Source: Bosea vaviloviae (GTDB taxonomy: Bacteria > Pseudomonadota > Alphaproteobacteria > Rhizobiales > Beijerinckiaceae). From it: a stretch of 64,000 nt of DNA. The notes beneath the pieces were generated by a model. It ran no database searches. It saw only the letters and a program-made list of their open reading frames with translations, and was not told the origin of the DNA. Below, one piece after another: positions 7,912-17,054 of the stretch (within the stretch, counting starts at the first letter, position 1; every line of letters starts with the position of its first letter). Location: the NCBI RefSeq assembly GCF_001741865.1, contig NZ_CP017147.1, positions 434,001-498,000 of the forward strand, given 5' to 3'. A program made the position numbers and the translations under genes.

Positions 7912-8685
7912 TCAGGAGTGTTTCGCCAGCGGGTCGAGACCGAGCTTGGCCAGTTCGCTACGCCCCAGCGCCAGCAGTCGGTCGCTTTCCGTCTCGATAC
8001 TGTCCTGCAGCAGCGCCTGGAACTCCGTCTTGCTCAGCCCCGGCGGGATCGCCGGCAGGAATGTCAGGCGGATCGTACCCGGCAGGCGCAGAAACTTGCG
8101 GCGCGGCCAGTACAGACCTGAATTCAGCGCGACCGGCACGCAAGGCACCTTGAGATCGGCATAGAGATGCGCGACGCCGTATTTGTAGTCCGGCGGAGCC
8201 CCGGCCGGCCGGCGCGTGCCTTCCGGGAAGATCAGGAGCTGGCGCCCGTTCTCGCGCATCTCGATCCGCGAGCGCCGCGTGACCTGGGCCAGGGCCCGCG
8301 CCCGCCCGCCACGATCGACCGGAATCATCCTGAGCTTGAGCAGGCACCAGCCGAAGAACGGAATCCAGGTCAGTTCGCGCTTCAGGATGAAGACCGGATC
8401 GGGAAACAACCCGATCAGGACAAAGGTCTCCCAGAGGGACTGGTGCTTGGACGCAACGATCAGCCCGCCGCTGGGGACGTTCTCGAGCCCCTTGATCTCA
8501 AAGCCCGTGCCCGACGTCACCCGCAACAGGAAAAGCGCGCTGCGGGACCAGCCGCCAGCGACCTTCATCAGGTAGCGTCGGGGCAGCAGCAAGGCGGGAA
8601 ATGCCGCGAACACCAGCCAGAGCGACAGGTTGACGTAGAACACGACATTGGCGAGCAGGGAGCGCAGGATCAGCATGGCGCGCAA
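7912..8685 (-). CDS. plsC: 1-acyl-sn-glycerol-3-phosphate acyltransferase
   Basis: 257 residues with an N-terminal membrane region (about 5-35). The acyltransferase block I is KHQSLWET, a common HxxxxD/E variant, and block III is LIFPEGTRR. It transfers an acyl group to lysophosphatidic acid at the cytoplasmic face of the inner membrane. It follows the YdcF-like gene on the same strand, 41 bp downstream. Confidence 0.92.
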   Translation of the reverse strand: MRAMLILRSLLANVVFYVNLSLWLVFAAFPALLLPRRYLMKVAGGWSRSALFLLRVTSGTGFEIKGLENVPSGGLIVASKHQSLWETFVLIGLFPDPVFILKRELTWIPFFGWCLLKLRMIPVDRGGRARALAQVTRRSRIEMRENGRQLLIFPEGTRRPAGAPPDYKYGVAHLYADLKVPCVPVALNSGLYWPRRKFLRLPGTIRLTFLPAIPPGLSKTEFQALLQDSIETESDRLLALGRSELAKLGLDPLAKHS

Positions 8686-8726
8686 AGAGCCCGTCAGCTC
8701 GCCGCCGTCAAGCGCGTGAACGCGGA

Positions 8727-9539
8727 TCAGGCGTTGTTGCGATGGTCATGCAGGCGCGTGCGCTTCTCATAGTCTGGCCCGAGAAACCCTGCGGGTTTCG
8801 GCGAAACCGGCTTGCGGCCGCCGATGATGACCGAGAGCCGCGACGTCTCGGGATCCCCCTCGAAAGCGCTACGCAGGCGCGCCACGAGGTATTTGCCGTA
8901 TTCGGGCCCAAGCAGCCGGACTGCATTCCAACTCCGCCACCAGCCGGTCGTGTCGATCTGGTCGGTCACGACCGGATGCGGCACGAGGCGCACGCCCGGC
9001 ATCGCATGGGCGAACTCGGCCAGCACGCGTGGCATGTGGTAGTTTGAGGTCACGACCAAAAGTGAGTGGAATTCATGCTGGCGCACCCAGCGGCGGGTCT
9101 CGATGGCGTTGCCGATGGTGTTGCGGGCGCGGTAGTCGAGATCGACGCAGCAGGCGAGAAGCTCGCGCGCCGAGGGGTTGAGCTTGGCGAGTTCCTCGCG
9201 ACTCGTCTTCTCGTTGACGCCGCTGATCAGCAGACGCGAGCCGCGCTCGGCGCCGAGCAGGCCGATAGCGTCGCCGATACGCTGCGAGCCACCGGTGACG
9301 ACGACGATCGCGTCCGTACGCGGCACGGCGACAGGCTCCCGCGGCTCGATTCCGGAGGCGAATTCGGCATAGCCCAGCCCGAGCGCCACTGAGGCTGCAA
9401 CCAGCATGCAGCCCAGGAGCCATCCCAGGCGCCTTGGCCAGCTCCAGCGGGCCGCATGCATGCGAGACTGCCCGGGCGTCATGGATCGCTCGTTTCGTCC
9501 TGCCAGCAGATGCTCGTGACTGCTTCCGATCATCACCAT
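8727..9539 (-). CDS. YdcF/ElyC-like DUF218 membrane protein
   Basis: 270 residues (251 if translation starts at the internal Met at 9482). One membrane helix near residues 40-60 is followed by a DUF218 domain with DAIVVVTGGSQRI, RARNTIGNAIETRRW and LLVVTSNYHMPR. Members include ElyC and SanA, linked to cell-envelope integrity and undecaprenyl-phosphate handling, but the reaction is not certain. It lies just downstream of ftsEX on the same strand and upstream of plsC, an arrangement common in this order that suggests an envelope role. Confidence 0.82.
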   Translation of the reverse strand: MVMIGSSHEHLLAGRNERSMTPGQSRMHAARWSWPRRLGWLLGCMLVAASVALGLGYAEFASGIEPREPVAVPRTDAIVVVTGGSQRIGDAIGLLGAERGSRLLISGVNEKTSREELAKLNPSARELLACCVDLDYRARNTIGNAIETRRWVRQHEFHSLLVVTSNYHMPRVLAEFAHAMPGVRLVPHPVVTDQIDTTGWWRSWNAVRLLGPEYGKYLVARLRSAFEGDPETSRLSVIIGGRKPVSPKPAGFLGPDYEKRTRLHDHRNNA

Positions 9540-9618
9540 GTCTTGGTTAGGTTAAACCGCCAATCGGGCATAACGGCGGCGGGCTCGGCATTCCTGCCGC
9601 CACAAGGGTTAAGGGTTT

Positions 9619-10581
9619 TTAAGCCAACGCGCGTAGATAATGTCGCACCGTGAATCGTGAGACGAGCCCCGCGATCGCCGCCACCACCGCGGCCACCATG
9701 ATCACCGCGACATAGCCCGACCAGCCGATCTCGAAAGCCCCGAATAAAGCCTGCAATTGTTCTGCCTCGGGCGCCGCGCCCAGGCGTGATGCCACGAAAC
9801 CGAGCAGGGCGATCACGACAATCGCGCCCGCTCCACCGATCGCGCCGCCCCTCAGGCCCAGCCTGACGAAGCGGCTCTGGAATTCACGCGCGATGAAGGC
9901 GTCGTCGGCTCCCACGAGATGCAGCACCTCGACGCTGTCGCGGCTGCCGGCCATGGCGCCACGCGTGGCGAAGGCGACGGCGAGCGCAGCCGCCGTCAGC
10001 ACCAGCAGCACGACGGCAGCGCCGGACAGGATGATGGTGTTCGCCATGGTCGAGAGCCGGCGCACCCAGAGGCGATGATCGTCGAGGATCGCGCTCGGAA
10101 CCTCGTGGCGCAGCGCAGCGCTGAAAGTCGAGAGATCCGGCCCGACATTCGATCTCAGCTTGATCACGATCAATCGGGGCACCGGCAATTCGACGAGATC
10201 GAGCCCCGTGCCGAGCCAAGGCTCGAGCAGCTTGTCCGATTCCGCCTTCGGCACCACGCGAACCGTCTCGATGCTGGCGACGCCCGCCGCCATCGCCACC
10301 GCGCGCGAAAGATCGGCCTCCATGTCGCGGCGCGAATCCGGCCTGATCTGGATCGTCATCTCATTGGCGACCGCGCCACGCCACTGCTCCGAGGCGCGCG
10401 CCGCCAGTACGGCCGCACCGGCGCTCAACGCCGCCAGGAAGGTCAGGATAGCGATGACCGCCATCAGCGCCCGCCCCGCCACCGAATCGAGCGGCACCAG
10501 AGGCTGGTCACGCCGCAGGTTCGGCGGCAAGGCCAGCCCCTCATGCTCGGCTTCATCGCTGTCGGCTTCATGCATCGACAT
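9619..10581 (-). CDS. ftsX: Cell-division ABC permease FtsX
   Basis: About 320 residues. A cytoplasmic N-terminus is followed by a membrane helix at ~45-70, an extracytoplasmic loop (~75-175) and three C-terminal helices, which is FtsX topology. With FtsE it couples ATP hydrolysis to activation of peptidoglycan amidases at the septum. I chose the ATG at 10581, overlapping the end of ftsE by 14 bases; 10575 and 10605 are alternatives. Confidence 0.9.
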   Translation of the reverse strand: MSMHEADSDEAEHEGLALPPNLRRDQPLVPLDSVAGRALMAVIAILTFLAALSAGAAVLAARASEQWRGAVANEMTIQIRPDSRRDMEADLSRAVAMAAGVASIETVRVVPKAESDKLLEPWLGTGLDLVELPVPRLIVIKLRSNVGPDLSTFSAALRHEVPSAILDDHRLWVRRLSTMANTIILSGAAVVLLVLTAAALAVAFATRGAMAGSRDSVEVLHLVGADDAFIAREFQSRFVRLGLRGGAIGGAGAIVVIALLGFVASRLGAAPEAEQLQALFGAFEIGWSGYVAVIMVAAVVAAIAGLVSRFTVRHYLRALA

Positions 10582-11227
10582 GCAGATGCCCGTCGACGAG
10601 AACAAGACGCGGCGCGTCGTAGAGCTCCATCAGCGCAAGATCATGCGTCGCGATCACCACCGCCGTGCCCAGCGACTGCAATTCCATGAACAACCGGAGC
10701 AGGCGCCGGCCCAGGCCTGGATCGACATTGCCCGTAGGCTCGTCGGCCAGCAGCAATTCAGGCCGGCTGATCAGCGCACGCGCGATCGCCGCGCGCTGCT
10801 TCTCGCCGCCCGACAGGACCGGCGGCACCGCATGCATGCGCTCGCCCAGCCCAACCCAGCGGAGAAGCTCGACGACCTCGGCACGGTAACTCGTCTCTTC
10901 CTTGCCAAGCACGCGCAGGGGCAACGCCACATTCTCATAGAGCGTGAGATGATCGAGCAGGCGGAAATCCTGGAACACCACGCCCATGCGCCGGCGAAAG
11001 CCGGTCAGCGTCGTCGCGTCCAGGCGCGAAACATCCTGCCCGAACAGGTTGACCAGCCCCCGCGTCGGCTTCAGCGCCATCAGGACGAGACGGATCAGCG
11101 TGGTCTTGCCGGCGCCCGAAGGGCCGGTGAGATACTGGAACGAACGCGGCGCGATGCTGAAGTTGATGTCCTTCAGCACCTCCGGGCCCATGCCATATCG
11201 CAGACCGACATTCTCGAACCGAACCAA
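10568..11227 (-). CDS. ftsE: Cell-division ATP-binding protein FtsE
   Basis: 219 residues. Walker A is GPSGAGKTT, the signature is LSGGEKQRAAIARAL and Walker B is LLLADEPTGNVD. I chose a TTG start preceded by AAGGGATGG because it gives the usual FtsE N-terminus (VRFENVGLRYG) and length; the first ATG upstream (11281) would add 18 untypical residues. The gene overlaps ftsX. Confidence 0.93.
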   Translation of the reverse strand: MVRFENVGLRYGMGPEVLKDINFSIAPRSFQYLTGPSGAGKTTLIRLVLMALKPTRGLVNLFGQDVSRLDATTLTGFRRRMGVVFQDFRLLDHLTLYENVALPLRVLGKEETSYRAEVVELLRWVGLGERMHAVPPVLSGGEKQRAAIARALISRPELLLADEPTGNVDPGLGRRLLRLFMELQSLGTAVVIATHDLALMELYDAPRLVLVDGHLHVDA

Positions 11228-11410
11228 ACCGCCATCCCTTCGAGCCGCATTGCGAATCTCAGCTGCGATCCTACACCTCAAGCGCGCCGCCCCGGAATGC
11301 GACCGGAGCGACAGGCACCTTGGCGCACAGGTTCTTCACGAGGCGTTAACCATAAATCAGCCCAATGGAGAGGGTGGCCCGCAATCGCGGGCAACGGAGC
11401 TTGAACCGCG

Positions 11411-12265
11411 ATGACGCAGGGTGAAGGCTCCCTGGCGACGCCGGCCACGATTGTTCAACCGAGGCAAGGAGCCGAGCCTGGCAAGCCCATGCTGATCGTC
11501 TGTCCATCCTGCTCCAGCCGGTATGAGCTCGACGCGGCCAAGCTCGGCCCGACGGGACGCAAGGTCCGCTGCGCCTCCTGCCAGACCTTGTGGCATGTCG
11601 ACCCGGCGCAGGATTTTCCGGAGCCCCCCAGCGCGGTGGAGACGCAGGCCCTCCTGAACGAGGAACTCGAGCGCGCAAACGAGATCGACGCGCAGATCAG
11701 CGCCGTCGCCTCCGAACACACCGACACTCTCGAGGCCATCCCACCGCAGCCGCGCAAGCGCGGCAAAGGCAAGCGCTCCCCGGCGAAGGACGCCAGGATC
11801 GGTCAACCCCGCCCGCGCCACGCTGCGGCCTTCGTCGCGCTCGGCCTAGGCGGCGCAGCGCTGCTCGGCCTCCTCGTCTGGCAGCGCAATCTCGCCGTGC
11901 GCGGCGCGCCGCAGCTCGCCATCGTCTTCGAGAAGCTCGGCCTTCCCATCAATGTCCGCGGCCTCAGCTTGAGCGCTGTCGAAAGCGGGCTGGTCGAAGA
12001 CGGGCAGAATCGCTTCCTCGTCGTCGAGGGCGACGTGACCAATATCAGCAAAGGCAGGGCGCCGATGCCGCCGATCGAGGTCGCGGTCAAGGATGCCGCC
12101 GGCCAGACGCTTTACACATGGACGACCGAGCCGCCGCGACCGAACCTGGAACCAGCCGAGCTCGTCCGCTTCCGCGCCAGGCTCGCCTCCCCGCCCGAAG
12201 CCGGGAAATCCGTGCTGGTGCGCTTCACCTCGGCCAAGGCGACAGGCCTCGCCAACGCGCATTAA
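11411..12265 (+). CDS. MJ0042-type zinc-ribbon protein with DUF3426-like C-terminus
   Basis: 284 residues, or 258 from the internal ATG at 11489. CPSCSSRYELDAAKLG...VRCASCQTLWHV is a two-CxxC zinc ribbon. After a charged linker come one membrane helix (about 138-158) and a periplasmic domain resembling DUF3426. Family members normally begin at the zinc ribbon, which favours 11489, but 11411 has the better ribosome-binding site (GGAG). Function unknown. It is divergent from ftsE. Confidence 0.8.
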   Translation: MTQGEGSLATPATIVQPRQGAEPGKPMLIVCPSCSSRYELDAAKLGPTGRKVRCASCQTLWHVDPAQDFPEPPSAVETQALLNEELERANEIDAQISAVASEHTDTLEAIPPQPRKRGKGKRSPAKDARIGQPRPRHAAAFVALGLGGAALLGLLVWQRNLAVRGAPQLAIVFEKLGLPINVRGLSLSAVESGLVEDGQNRFLVVEGDVTNISKGRAPMPPIEVAVKDAAGQTLYTWTTEPPRPNLEPAELVRFRARLASPPEAGKSVLVRFTSAKATGLANAH

Positions 12266-12330
12266 AGCACTGCTCTTGAAAGCACGGCTCTTGCGAAAAA
12301 CCGGCGCCCACTTTTCTTACATGCTCTAGG
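12264..12330. repeat. Degenerate type A palindromic repeat
   Basis: A GCGAAAAACCGGCGCCCACTT core flanked by AGCACTGCTCTT and ATGCTCT resembles the elements at 7832 and 58065, but the outer stem is eroded. Confidence 0.55.
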
Positions 12331-12451
12331 CGAATAGAGCCTCTGGCCGATCCAGGTGGATGCTATAAGCCTGCCTGAAAGACGAAGCGCGCGACATTCT
12401 GCGCCGAAAAGCTGGCCAGTTCCCGGCCAGCCACGAAAGGACGACGAGACG

Positions 12452-13012
12452 ATGGCTGAAGCCCGGCGCATCAGGGTGCTCTACGACGAAGGCGAGATCG
12501 CGCATCGCAACGAGGAAATGGCGCGGATGATCGCGGCAAACTCGCCGCCGGATCTGCTCGTGGTGGCGGTGCTGAAGGGCAGCTTCATGTTCGTCGCCGA
12601 CCTGATCCGTGCCATGCATCGCGCCGGCATGACCCCGCAGGTCGAATTCGTGCATCTCTCCAGCTATCGCAACGCCGCGATCTCGTCCGGCCAGGTCGAG
12701 ATCCTGCGCGACGTCCAAAGCGACGTTCGCGGCCGCGAGGTGCTGCTGGTCGACGATATTCTTGAATCCGGGCGCACGCTCGCCTTCGCCAAGGATCTGC
12801 TGTCGGCGCGCGGAGCCGCCAAGGTCTCGAGCGCCGTGTTGCTGGAAAAACCGGGGAAGCGCGCGGTCAACATCAAGGCGGATTATATCGGCTTTGAATG
12901 CCCGGACTATTTCGTCGTCGGCTATGGCATGGACGTTGCTCACGCCTATCGGCAATTGCCCTATGTCGGCGTCATCGAGACGGCCGATCAGGCTGGCCTG
13001 CCCGGGATCTGA
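12452..13012 (+). CDS. hpt: Hypoxanthine phosphoribosyltransferase
   Basis: 186 residues. The PRPP-binding loop VLLVDDILESGRTL and the early VVAVLKGSFMF block are intact, as is the C-terminal DYFVVGYGMD motif. The enzyme salvages hypoxanthine or guanine to IMP or GMP in the cytosol. The ATG follows an acGAGACg site and gives the usual length. cpdR begins 3 bp downstream. Confidence 0.94.
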   Translation: MAEARRIRVLYDEGEIAHRNEEMARMIAANSPPDLLVVAVLKGSFMFVADLIRAMHRAGMTPQVEFVHLSSYRNAAISSGQVEILRDVQSDVRGREVLLVDDILESGRTLAFAKDLLSARGAAKVSSAVLLEKPGKRAVNIKADYIGFECPDYFVVGYGMDVAHAYRQLPYVGVIETADQAGLPGI

Positions 13013-13015
13013 ACG

Positions 13016-13390
13016 ATGTCGCGAATTCTGGTCGTCGATGACGAGGAACCCCTCCGCACGCTCGTGGCACGCGGCCTCACCATGGATGGGCATACCTGCC
13101 TGATGGCGGCCGACGGTGCCGAGGCGCTCGATATCCTGATCGCCGAGAAGGGCCGCTTCGACCTGCTGCTCACCGATATCCGCATGCCGCTGATGGACGG
13201 GATTGCGCTTGCCCTTGCCGCGAAGCAGGAATTCCCCGAACTGACCATCATGCTGATGACGGGTTATGCCGAGCAGCGCGAACGGGCGAAGAGCCTGGAG
13301 GCGATCATCTCCGAGGTCATGGTAAAGCCGTTCACCATCGCCGATCTGCGCGCGACCGTGATGAAGGTCATCGAGCGCTCGATCGGCTGA
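13016..13390 (+). CDS. cpdR: Single-domain response regulator CpdR
   Basis: 124 residues, a stand-alone receiver domain. Acidic pocket DDE (8-10), phosphoacceptor Asp54 in LLTDIRMPLMDGIALAL, and MVKPF with the conserved Lys. The stretch MTGYAEQRERAKSLEAII is characteristic of CpdR. Unphosphorylated CpdR primes ClpXP for degradation of cell-cycle substrates in Caulobacter and rhizobia, downstream of the CckA-ChpT phosphorelay. The three-base gap from hpt suggests an operon. Confidence 0.9.
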   Translation: MSRILVVDDEEPLRTLVARGLTMDGHTCLMAADGAEALDILIAEKGRFDLLLTDIRMPLMDGIALALAAKQEFPELTIMLMTGYAEQRERAKSLEAIISEVMVKPFTIADLRATVMKVIERSIG

Positions 13391-13475
13391 GCGCGAGCGC
13401 CGGCCCTTGCACCAACCACCCGGCCTGCGCCAGATGGCCATTCCCAGTCCCTCACGGAACTTGTTCGGATCTCCC

Positions 13476-14630
13476 ATGCCGCAGCGCCCGCTTCACCCTC
13501 GCTCTCTCGCCGCGCAGGCCATGGGCAAGATCGACCCGCAGACCAAGGGTGTGGTTACCCCGATCCATATCGCCACGACCTATATCCGCGACGAGGACAA
13601 TGCCTATTCCTCGGGCTTCATCTATGGCCGGCCCGACAACGAGACGATCCGCGAGGCTGAGAGCGTGCTCGCCATGCTGGAGGAAGCCAAGGCCGGCGCA
13701 CTGCTTTTCAGCTCCGGCATGGCAGCGGCGACCGCCGTCTTCCAGGCCCTCTCGCCGGGCGACCATGTCGTCGCGTCCAAGGTGATGTACTGGGCGCTGC
13801 GCGCCTGGCTGCAGACCGAGGCGACGCGCTGGGGGCTGGTCATCGACTTTGTCGAGACGGACGATCTCGCCGCCCTGAAGGCGGCCGTGAAGCCTGGCGT
13901 CACCAAATTGATCTGGGCCGAGACGCCCTCGAACCCGCTCTGGACCATCACCGACATCGCCGGCGTGGCCGAGATCGCGCGCAAGGCCGGCGCCAAGCTC
14001 GCGGTCGATTCGACTTGCGCCTCGCCGGTGCATACGCGGCCGCTGACGCTCGGCGCCGACATCGTCATGCATGCCGCCACCAAGGTGCTGAACGGCCATT
14101 CCGACGTCGTGGCCGGCGCGCTCTGCGCCCGGCAGGACGACGAGTTCTGGAATCGCATCAAGACCGTACGCAAGGGGCAAGGCGGGATTCTGGGCCCCTT
14201 CGAGGCCTTTTTGCTGATGCGCGGCCTGCGCACGCTCCATCTCCGGCAGGAGCGCCAGAGCGCCTCCGCCATGGCGCTGGCGCAAAGGCTCTCGGCCCAT
14301 CCGCTGGTGGCGCGCGTGCTCTATCCCGGCCTGCCGCAGCACCCCGGCCACGACATCGCCGCCCGCCAGATGGAAGGCGGCTTCGGCTTCATGCTCTCGG
14401 TGCAGGTGACGGGCGGCGAGGCTGCGGCGATCAAGGCGGCGGCTCATGTCGAGCTCTATAAGCGCGCCACCTCGCTCGGCGGCGTCGAGAGCCTGATCGA
14501 GCATCGCGCCTCGATCGAGGGCGCGGGCTCGCCCTGCCCCACCGACCTGCTCAGACTCTCGACCGGCATCGAGGATGTCGAGGACCTCTACGCCGATCTC
14601 GACCAGGCCCTGAAGGCCGGGCACAGCTGA
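13476..14630 (+). CDS. Cystathionine gamma-synthase family PLP enzyme
   Basis: 384 residues. It has the Cys/Met-metabolism PLP fold: FIYGRPDNETIREAE, the glycine-rich FSSGMAAATAVF, AVDSTCASPVHTRPL, and the Schiff-base Lys in MHAATKVLNGHSD. The C-terminal SLGGVESLIEHRAS is typical. Reactions in the family include cystathionine synthesis and cleavage and gamma-elimination, which the sequence alone does not separate. An upstream in-frame Met at 13407 is possible, but family similarity starts at MPQRPLHPRS. Confidence 0.87.
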   Translation: MPQRPLHPRSLAAQAMGKIDPQTKGVVTPIHIATTYIRDEDNAYSSGFIYGRPDNETIREAESVLAMLEEAKAGALLFSSGMAAATAVFQALSPGDHVVASKVMYWALRAWLQTEATRWGLVIDFVETDDLAALKAAVKPGVTKLIWAETPSNPLWTITDIAGVAEIARKAGAKLAVDSTCASPVHTRPLTLGADIVMHAATKVLNGHSDVVAGALCARQDDEFWNRIKTVRKGQGGILGPFEAFLLMRGLRTLHLRQERQSASAMALAQRLSAHPLVARVLYPGLPQHPGHDIAARQMEGGFGFMLSVQVTGGEAAAIKAAAHVELYKRATSLGGVESLIEHRASIEGAGSPCPTDLLRLSTGIEDVEDLYADLDQALKAGHS

Positions 14631-14674
14631 CGGCCCCCGAAAGCTGCAGGACATAGCGCGGGGAACCCTCTCCA

Positions 14675-14739
14675 ACTCAAGTCGGATGTTTCCGACTTGA
14701 GTCACTAGCCACCAATCTCGGACAAGCCTGAGATTGGTG
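14675..14739. repeat. Two adjacent stem-loops after the CGS-like gene
   Basis: A perfect 12-bp stem ACTCAAGTCGGA with a TGTT loop (14675-14702) is followed by a 10-bp stem CACCAATCTC with a 10-base loop (14710-14739). They lie 45-109 bp after the stop and may terminate or stabilise the transcript, though neither has a U-tract. Confidence 0.75.
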
Positions 14740-14800
14740 AGAGAAGGGCAGGGATGAGCGCCCGCCGCTTGATGCTTTGGCTGTGACCTCACGCTGCCCC

Positions 14801-14884
14801 GTCGTCATTGCGAGCGCAGCGAAGCAATCCAGAGGACGTAGAGCGAGGCTTCCTGGATTGCTTCGCTGCGCTCGCAATGACGAC
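14801..14884. repeat. Long perfect inverted repeat
   Basis: 32-bp perfect arms around a 20-base centre, beginning GTCGTCATTGCGAGCGCAGC. This matches the widely dispersed intergenic palindrome seen in Bradyrhizobium-like and other Hyphomicrobiales genomes. It fills most of the 379-bp gap between the CGS-like gene and the aminotransferase; the rest shows no gene. Confidence 0.9.
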
Positions 14885-15008
14885 AATGGTTTTCACGCCA
14901 CTGGTCCAGGGGCCGACACCTCACCCCTACCCCTCTCCACTGCGACCGTCACAGCCCTGAAACAGGGCAGCGCTAGCTCACCGCAACGCCAGCGAGGAGA
15001 CGACGATC

Positions 15009-16313
15009 ATGCAAGGCCAGACGCTCGAGACCAACCGCCGGACGCTCCTTCTCGGGCTCGGCGCCGCAGCACTCGCAGTGCAGGCCCTGCCGGCCGCCGC
15101 CCGCAACCTGCCCACGCTTCCCACAAGCAATCTCGGCAGCGACGCCGGCTACTGGAGCGCGGTGCGCGACCTCTACAGCGTCACCCCCGACATGGTGAAC
15201 CTCGAGAACGGCTATTGGGGCATCATGGCCGAGCCGGTGAAGGCCGAATACAAGCGCCTGACCGACTTCGTGAATTTCGAGAACACGGTCTATGCCCGCA
15301 CCAAGATCGGGCAGGATCTCGACGATGTCCGCGCGCCGCTCTCCGCCTTCCTGGGTGTGGCCAGGGAAGAGATCGCGTTGACGCGCGGCGCAACCGAGGC
15401 GCTCCAGGCGCTGATCTCGGGCTACAATAAGCTGAAACCCGGCGACACCGTGCTCTATGCCGATCTCGACTATGATTCGATGCAATACGCCATGAACTGG
15501 CTGAAGGACCGGCGCGGGGTCGCGGTCGCCAAATTCGACATCCCGGAGCCCGCCACCCGTCAGGCCGTGCTCGACGCTTATGACGCCGCGCTGAAAGCCA
15601 ATCCGAAGACCAAGCTGCTCCTGCTGACCCATATCAGCCATCGCACCGGGCTGATGATGCCGGTCAAGGAACTCGCCGCCATGGCCAAGGCGCGTGGCGT
15701 CGACGTCATCCTCGACGCCGCCCATAGCTGGGGCCAGATCGACTTCCAGGCCAAGGACCTCGGCATCGATTTCATCGGCTTCAACCTGCACAAATGGATC
15801 GGCGCGCCGCTCGGCGTCGGCATGCTCTACATCGCCCGTGAGCGGCTGGCCGACATCGACCCCTATATGGCCGATGAGGATTTCAAGGCCGACGATGTCC
15901 GTTCCCGCGTCCATACCGGCACGCCGAACTTCGCCGCCCAGCTCACGGTCCCGACCGCGCTGGCCTTGCATCGTGAGATCGGTCCACAGGCCAAGGAGGC
16001 GCGCTATCGCCACCTGCGCAACTACTGGGTCAACAAGGCGCGCGAATTGAAGGGCGTCGAGATCCAGACGCCCGACGATGCCACCATGGTCGCCGGCATC
16101 ACCTCCTTCGCGCTGACCGACAAGCGCTCGCCGGCCGAGACGAACGCGATCGTCGCGGCGCTGCGCGACCAGCACAAGGTGATGACGGTGCGGCGCGGCG
16201 GCGTCGCCAAGGGCAACACGATCCGGATCTCGCCGGCGCCCTACATCATGGAAGCCGATCTCGACCGCTTCGTCGCGGCGCTGGCGGTGGTCTCGGGCAA
16301 TCGCGCGGGGTGA
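15009..16313 (+). CDS. Class V aminotransferase-fold PLP enzyme with Tat signal
   Basis: 434 residues. The N-terminus TNRRTLLLGLGAAALAV ending in ALPAAARN looks like a twin-arginine signal peptide, so the folded holoenzyme is probably exported. The remainder resembles isopenicillin-N epimerase/cysteine-desulfurase-like proteins, with LTRGATEALQALISG, VILDAAHSWGQIDF and the Schiff-base Lys in GFNLHKWIGAPLGVG. The substrate cannot be assigned. Neighbouring sulfur-amino-acid enzymes are suggestive only. Confidence 0.85.
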   Translation: MQGQTLETNRRTLLLGLGAAALAVQALPAAARNLPTLPTSNLGSDAGYWSAVRDLYSVTPDMVNLENGYWGIMAEPVKAEYKRLTDFVNFENTVYARTKIGQDLDDVRAPLSAFLGVAREEIALTRGATEALQALISGYNKLKPGDTVLYADLDYDSMQYAMNWLKDRRGVAVAKFDIPEPATRQAVLDAYDAALKANPKTKLLLLTHISHRTGLMMPVKELAAMAKARGVDVILDAAHSWGQIDFQAKDLGIDFIGFNLHKWIGAPLGVGMLYIARERLADIDPYMADEDFKADDVRSRVHTGTPNFAAQLTVPTALALHREIGPQAKEARYRHLRNYWVNKARELKGVEIQTPDDATMVAGITSFALTDKRSPAETNAIVAALRDQHKVMTVRRGGVAKGNTIRISPAPYIMEADLDRFVAALAVVSGNRAG

Positions 16314-16348
16314 GACGCCGCGACTGCCAGGCTCGCCGTCGGGCGCGT

Positions 16349-16870
16349 TCAGCCGCCGACGGCGGTGTATTCGGTCTCGATTGAGGAGGCGTGCGCCTCG
16401 TGATCGAAGCCGTAGATGTGGATCGTGATGACGTCGCCAGCGCCGAGATTGCGCATGCGGTGGATATTGGGACCCGAGGGTAGCATGCAGCCGACATAGC
16501 CAGCCTGGCGCTCCTGCTCCTCGGTCGGCACGGCACGGGCCACGTCGATGGCGCGATACCAGGTCTCGGTGATCGTACCGGCGACGACGCCAAAGCAGCA
16601 GGAGCAGTGATGGTCGTGGATGCAGGTGGTCGCGCCTTGCGCCCAGACGATCGCCCAGACGCTGACCGCTTCGTTGCCGGCGAGCAGGTTTCGGGTGTAG
16701 CCGCCGGCTTTGCGTTCGAGCGGCAGGCGCTGGACAAGATCGGGCATCGCGACGAGTTCGCGCAGAACAGTGCGGGCGGCAGCGAGATAGTCGCGCGAGA
16801 GCGTGCCTTCGTCCGTCCGCAGGCTGCGCAAGACGGCGCCGCGCCGCTCCTCGTTCAGATACCCCTGCAT
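16349..16870 (-). CDS. Cysteine dioxygenase-like cupin
   Basis: 173 residues. The cupin metal site is visible as CIHDHHCSCCFGVVAG, with a third His in PNIHRMRNLG, the pattern of type I cysteine dioxygenases, which oxidise cysteine (or related thiols) to the sulfinate using Fe(II). An upstream Met at 16891 is possible; MQGYLNEERR is the more usual start. It is divergently arranged with an Lrp-type regulator and probably controlled by it. Confidence 0.85.
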   Translation of the reverse strand: MQGYLNEERRGAVLRSLRTDEGTLSRDYLAAARTVLRELVAMPDLVQRLPLERKAGGYTRNLLAGNEAVSVWAIVWAQGATTCIHDHHCSCCFGVVAGTITETWYRAIDVARAVPTEEQERQAGYVGCMLPSGPNIHRMRNLGAGDVITIHIYGFDHEAHASSIETEYTAVGG

Positions 16871-17054
16871 GCCGCGACTCCCCTCGACCAATCTCCAGAC
16901 AAGGATAGCGGAGCGGCGTGAAACGGGTTTGCAAACTTGCGGCGAGACCGGTGATTCGTGAAAGTCGTTGCCAAGTCTAGCGATAAAGTTAGAAAATTAT
17001 CGTGCTCGTATGATTGCAGGCGATCGTTATGTTCCGTATCGCATTGGGAGTTCC